A DNA stretch of 64,000 bases from Pedobacter sp. N36a (GTDB lineage: Bacteria; Bacteroidota; Bacteroidia; Sphingobacteriales; Sphingobacteriaceae), in NCBI RefSeq assembly GCF_014472395.1, contig NZ_JACSZW010000002.1:248001-312000 (forward strand). The letters run 5' to 3'. Within the stretch, counting starts at the first letter, position 1. Each line of letters begins with the position of its first letter. Of the stretch, positions 60,885-64,000 are shown in pieces. The notes beneath the pieces were generated by a model, which did not search any database, had not been told where the DNA came from, and saw nothing but the letters and a program-made list of their open reading frames with translations. The position numbers and the translations under genes are program-made.

Positions 60885-62237
60885 ATGAATAGAAGACAAT
60901 TTGTTAGAAATAGCGGTATTACTGCCGCAGCTATAACTGTTTTACCTGAGCAATCTATTTTTGCAAGCACCAAGGGTGAAAAGATTAAGGTAGCAATGAT
61001 TGGAGTGGGAATGAGGGGCCAAAATCACCTTGATCTTTTATTGAAAAGAGATGATGTGGATTTAGTAGCGATCTGTGATGTAGACGACAGAATGTTAAAT
61101 TCTGCTAAAGCACTGATTGCAAAATCAGGCAAACCAATGCCAAAGATTTTTACTGGTGATGAGCATGCCTGGAAGAAACTTTTGGAAACAAAGGGATTAA
61201 AAGCGATTGTAATTTCTACACCATGGGAATTACACAAGCCAATGATCATCAAATCTATGGAGGCTGGTCTTAAATATATAGCGACCGAAGTGATGTTAGG
61301 TATTACCCTTCAAGATCACTGGGATGTAGTCCAAGCTGCAGAAAAACATGATGCTCATGTCATGATGTTAGAAAACGTTTGTTACAGAAGAGATGTATTG
61401 GCTGCATTAAATATGGTACGTCAAGGTGTATTTGGTGAAATTATGCATTTGCAAGGCGGATACCAGCATGACCTTAGAGAGGTTAAATTTAACGATGGTA
61501 AAGGTCCTTATGGTGGCGGCGTAGAATTTAATGAGAAAGGTTTCTCTGAAGCAAAATGGAGAACCAATCACTCGGTACACCGTAATGGAGATTTATACCC
61601 AACTCATGGAATTGGCCCTGTGGCACAATGTATCAACATTAATAGAGGTAACAAATTCTTAAAATTGAACTCTTTTGCCACGAAAGCAAGAGGTCTACAT
61701 AATTATATAGTGGAGAAAGGTGGCGAGAGTCATCCAAATGCGAAAGTAAATTTCCGTTTAGGAGACATTGTAACTACTACTATCGACTGTGCCAATGGCG
61801 AGACCATTATCTTACAGCATGATACGAACCTTCCTAGGCCATATTCACTGGGTTTTAGAGTTCAGGGAACTAAAGGTTTATGGATGGATGTAAACAAAAG
61901 TGTCTATGTAGAAGGAGTAAGCAAGCCTCATCAATGGGATCCTGCTGCAGCATGGTTAGATAAATATGACCATCCACTTTGGAAAAAATATGGTAATGAT
62001 GCACAAGGAGCAGGGCACGGTGGAATGGACTTCTTTGTTATTCATGCTTTCATTGAAGCCGCAAAAAGAAACGAGCCAACACCAATGGACGTTTATGATG
62101 CAGCTGCCTGGAGTGCAATTACGCCATTAAGTGAGCAGTCTATAGAATTAGGAAATGAAACAATTGACTTCCCTGATTTTACTAGTGGCAGCTGGATGAC
62201 TAGAAAACCAATTTTCGCCTTAAACGACGATTATTAA
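60885..62237 (+). CDS. Tat-exported Gfo/Idh/MocA protein, GH109-like
   Basis: A 450-residue Gfo/Idh/MocA-family protein with a twin-arginine signal MNRRQFVRNSGITAAAITVLP. The NAD-binding motif is MIGVGMRGQNHL (about residues 37-48). The segments EVMLGITLQDHWDVVQAAEKH, LYPTHGIGPVAQ and GAGHGGMDFFVI agree with GH109 alpha-N-acetylgalactosaminidases as I recall them; these use a bound NAD to cleave through oxidation. The signal supports export with the cofactor already bound, as Tat substrates are folded. Next to a NahK-like kinase and a LacI regulator with shared boxes, a role in GalNAc-glycoside use is likely. A plain sugar dehydrogenase is the alternative. Confidence 0.85.
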   Translation: MNRRQFVRNSGITAAAITVLPEQSIFASTKGEKIKVAMIGVGMRGQNHLDLLLKRDDVDLVAICDVDDRMLNSAKALIAKSGKPMPKIFTGDEHAWKKLLETKGLKAIVISTPWELHKPMIIKSMEAGLKYIATEVMLGITLQDHWDVVQAAEKHDAHVMMLENVCYRRDVLAALNMVRQGVFGEIMHLQGGYQHDLREVKFNDGKGPYGGGVEFNEKGFSEAKWRTNHSVHRNGDLYPTHGIGPVAQCININRGNKFLKLNSFATKARGLHNYIVEKGGESHPNAKVNFRLGDIVTTTIDCANGETIILQHDTNLPRPYSLGFRVQGTKGLWMDVNKSVYVEGVSKPHQWDPAAAWLDKYDHPLWKKYGNDAQGAGHGGMDFFVIHAFIEAAKRNEPTPMDVYDAAAWSAITPLSEQSIELGNETIDFPDFTSGSWMTRKPIFALNDDY

Positions 62238-62340
62238 TCTTATTGAACTTTGCGACTCATTTTCAAGTATTTTTAAGCTGAATTAATTTAGTGTCAAAAT
62301 TCTCTGAAATTACCAGATCTTCAATCCTCATATTTTCATA

Positions 62341-62378
62341 AAAGGAGCAATTTGATTTTCCATCTTTGCTCCTTTTTT
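62341..62378 (+). terminator. Intrinsic terminator after the GH109-like gene
   Basis: AAAGGAGCAA (62341-62350) pairs perfectly with TTGCTCCTTT (62366-62375), followed by further T. It lies about 100 bp after the stop at 62237. Confidence 0.8.
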
Positions 62379-62446
62379 GTGATAAAAAAAATGAAGGAAA
62401 ACGTTTTTCTTAACGTTAACTTAACATTGAAAGCGCATCTTTGTAT

Positions 62447-62656
62447 ATGTTTTTAACCATTCTTGCTTTAACCTTTTTATTGTTCGCTTTGATTGCAGCT
62501 TTCAAAATGGAGTCTTTTTTACAAGGATTTCTATTTATTATTGCTTTAGCCGTCGTTGCTGGAATATTATATTTATTTATTCTTTTTCCAGGTTTTTCAG
62601 GCTTAGCAGTAGCCTTAATGTTGGGCGCTTTTATCTTTAGGCAGACTAAAAAATAA
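62447..62656 (+). CDS. Small hydrophobic membrane protein
   Basis: A 69-residue protein from the ATG at 62447 (a TTG at 62441 opens the frame slightly earlier). It has two to three membrane segments (about residues 1-18, 24-44 and 47-63) and a short positively charged tail RQTKK. It belongs to no family that I can name. A terminator follows at 62733, so it is a single-gene transcript. The AACGTTAACTTAACATT stretch just upstream contains a short inverted repeat around GTTAAC. Confidence 0.65.
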   Translation: MFLTILALTFLLFALIAAFKMESFLQGFLFIIALAVVAGILYLFILFPGFSGLAVALMLGAFIFRQTKK

Positions 62657-62732
62657 TTAGGTTATCTATCTATTCTGCAGTGATTTACCTTTGGTTTTTC
62701 CAGGGTTTTCTGACGTTTTTTTAGCTTTTGAG

Positions 62733-62765
62733 GCGTAAAAAAACACCGGGAATTTTACGCTTTTT
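62733..62765 (+). terminator. Intrinsic terminator after the small membrane protein
   Basis: GCGTAAAA (62733-62740) pairs with TTTTACGC (62753-62760), directly followed by TTTTT (62761-62765). The rest of the gap to 62911 is very AT-rich and holds a small inverted repeat ATAATAT-GATA-ATATTAT (62835-62852), which may be an XRE operator. Confidence 0.8.
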
Positions 62766-62911
62766 AGTGTGATTATTTTACTAAAAAAATTAGTTACGTA
62801 AAGCTGCTTCCATTATTAATTTCAAAATTTTGTAATAATATGATAATATTATATTTAATATTTCTTAAATTTATTTCAATTAGGGGTTATTAAAAAATAA
62901 TAATATTCATT

Positions 62912-63250
62912 ATGAAAACATTAGGGGAGAAATTTAGAATTTTACGTCAAAAAAAAGGGGTCAACCAAAAAGCGATGGCCGATCTGTTGGACATCTCAAT
63001 TCCAGCATACTCAAAGCTAGAAACCAGCATTACAGATCCTAACTTTAGCCGCATCAATCAGATTGCTGAAGTACACGGATTGAGCTTGAGAGAGTTTCTA
63101 GATGTAGGAGAAGAAGGCGTAAGTGAGCACATCCAGATTATCGAACAATTGAAAGAAAAGATCAGTCAATTAGAGAGTTCTGTGATTCGTTTGCAAAGTA
63201 AACTGATTGATTTATATGATAAAGAAGATCAGCGTAACAAAAACGCTTAA
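62912..63250 (+). CDS. XRE-family HTH regulator with coiled-coil tail
   Basis: A 112-residue DNA-binding protein. Residues 7-60 form a Cro/C1-type helix-turn-helix (GVNQKAMADLLDISIPAYSKLE). Residues 70-105 are predicted to be a coiled coil with heptad leucines and isoleucines (IIEQLKEKISQLESSVIRLQ), likely for dimerisation. There is no toxin partner, prophage gene or recombinase nearby, so it is probably a chromosomal housekeeping regulator. It is preceded by AT-rich DNA and followed by a long-range inverted repeat. Confidence 0.88.
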   Translation: MKTLGEKFRILRQKKGVNQKAMADLLDISIPAYSKLETSITDPNFSRINQIAEVHGLSLREFLDVGEEGVSEHIQIIEQLKEKISQLESSVIRLQSKLIDLYDKEDQRNKNA

Positions 63251-63266
63251 TCTTTAGCGAATCTGT

Positions 63267-63365
63267 AAGTATCGGTGTCTTTGTTTTGTTGGTAAGCGAT
63301 TGATTGTCATTAACTTATTTTGGTGATATTTGATTCTTTAAGATGTTTTAGGGACACTGATACTT
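63267..63365. repeat. Inverted repeat with 73-base loop after the XRE gene
   Basis: AAGTATCGGTGTC (63267-63279) pairs with GACACTGATACTT (63353-63365) with a single G-U mismatch. It lies in the 180-bp gap before the last gene, and TTTG follows the second arm. It may be a terminator with a large loop or a control element for the downstream gene; nothing in it codes for protein. Confidence 0.5.
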
Positions 63366-63430
63366 TTGAAATTTATCTACAGTTTTACTACAGAATAGGG
63401 GCTTACATTTGACCATATTTATATGGTTTT

Positions 63431-64000
63431 ATGAGCTTTTCTTTTCTGTTTAAATCAAGGTACAGTTTACTTTTTTCTTATGTAGCAACCTTCATTGCTG
63501 GGTCGTTCCTGATTCGTCTTGGATTGATGGCTGTTACATTGGAAAAAACTGACTTTTCTTTCCTTTCTATCCTGCGCATTTTTGCTGAAGGCTTCATTTA
63601 CGACTTTGGTGTGGCCATGTTCCTGGTTTTGTTTTACGCCATTTATCTCTGTTTTCTTCCTCAGCGATTTTTAAAGTCCCGGTTCAATGTGTTTCTTAGC
63701 TATTCGGTTTTATTTTTAATCATATTGATTGCAATGTTTTCTTTTTTCGCAGAATTTACTTTCTGGCAGGAATTTGAAAGCCGTTTTAATTTTATTGCGG
63801 TTGATTACCTGGTTTATACTTATGAAGTCGTCCATAATATAAATGAATCTTATCCTTTACCTTTGCTGATTGGTGGGGTGATGTTGATTAGCTTGCTGGT
63901 GTTGCTTGGTATAGTGAAAATCGGTGCTTTTAGTCGTCATTTTCATTCAGACACCTCATTTAGGAAACGTGGAGCAATTTCTGGTGTGATCTTGCTGATT
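63431..64000 (+). CDS. LTA-synthase-family membrane phosphotransferase, N-terminal part
   Basis: The frame starts at ATG 63431 and is still open at the window edge, giving 190 codons. At least four membrane segments are seen (about residues 15-34, 48-75, 88-110 and 145-165). The short extracytoplasmic stretch FTFWQEFESRFNFIAVDYL followed by VYTYEVVHNINESYP is typical of the N-terminal part of Bacteroidota LTA-synthase-like (MdoB/alkaline-phosphatase superfamily) proteins. The catalytic sulfatase-like domain would lie beyond the window. Such enzymes transfer phosphoglycerol or phosphoethanolamine to envelope glycans. Confidence 0.82.
   Translation, partial: MSFSFLFKSRYSLLFSYVATFIAGSFLIRLGLMAVTLEKTDFSFLSILRIFAEGFIYDFGVAMFLVLFYAIYLCFLPQRFLKSRFNVFLSYSVLFLIILIAMFSFFAEFTFWQEFESRFNFIAVDYLVYTYEVVHNINESYPLPLLIGGVMLISLLVLLGIVKIGAFSRHFHSDTSFRKRGAISGVILLI

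Noticed and set aside
62399..62410. AAAACGTTTTTC upstream of the small membrane protein as a LacI box
   Set aside because: The flanking C and G of CAAACGTTTG are missing, and the match is within an A/T-rich stretch.

Overview
The window looks like chromosomal DNA of a pectin-degrading Bacteroidota bacterium, most likely Sphingobacteriaceae and close to Pedobacter. The support is three SusC/SusD-type loci features (two complete SusC/SusD pairs), many signal peptides and lipoproteins of Bacteroidota type, promoter boxes of the TAnnTTTG class, weak ribosome binding sites, TTG starts, and a moderate-to-low GC content. No rRNA, tRNA, CRISPR array or insertion sequence was recognised. The genus is inferred from gene content only.

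Region 1 (1-10.2 kb): the tail of an operon with a membrane-anchored protein, followed by five TldD/TldE (PmbA) protease genes in the order D1-E1-D2-D3-E2. All three TldD proteins start at TTG and carry twin-arginine-like signal peptides, while the two TldE partners carry none. A long imperfect hairpin and a degenerate 18-bp tandem repeat separate E1 from D2.

Region 2 (10.2-16.4 kb): a convergent SusC/SusD pair on the minus strand. Its mRNA leader encodes a 33-residue peptide ending in Arg-Arg-Met-Cys-Cys-Cys-Pro-Ala, which looks like a translation-coupled control element. Beyond it lie a frameshifted remnant of an RND outer-membrane efflux protein and a COG2345/SufR-like regulator with a perfect 34-bp palindrome just before its start codon.

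Region 3 (16.4-46.0 kb): a complete pectin utilisation locus. A LacI-family regulator is divergent from SusC-SusD-DUF4957-type lipoprotein, two CE12 esterases, two CE8 pectin methylesterases and a GH43. Then come GH28, GH105 with an extra C-terminal domain, PL10 and an alpha/beta-hydrolase esterase. The last block is uxaB-uxaA-uxaC-kdgK-kdgA, an ExuT-like transporter and a GapN-like aldehyde dehydrogenase. Together these de-esterify and cut homogalacturonan, import galacturonate and convert it to pyruvate and glyceraldehyde 3-phosphate. Three promoters (before susC, GH28 and uxaB) share a LacI-type box placed exactly 54 bp upstream of the -7 element, so the three blocks look like one activated regulon.

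Region 4 (46.1-54.8 kb): a DeoR-type regulator divergent from a 5'(3')-deoxyribonucleotidase-like gene, a methyltransferase, a SWIM-SNF2 helicase, a serine hydrolase and a transglutaminase-like protein.

Region 5 (54.8-62.2 kb): an SGNH hydrolase, a GMC oxidoreductase with its small Tat subunit, a NahK-like sugar kinase, a second LacI-family regulator and a GH109-like Gfo/Idh/MocA protein. Four GCAAACGTTTGC-like boxes sit in intergenic DNA here and at 51.6 kb, defining a second LacI regulon, plausibly for N-acetylgalactosamine glycosides.

Region 6 (62.4-64 kb): a small membrane protein, an XRE regulator and the start of an LTA-synthase-like membrane phosphotransferase cut by the window edge.
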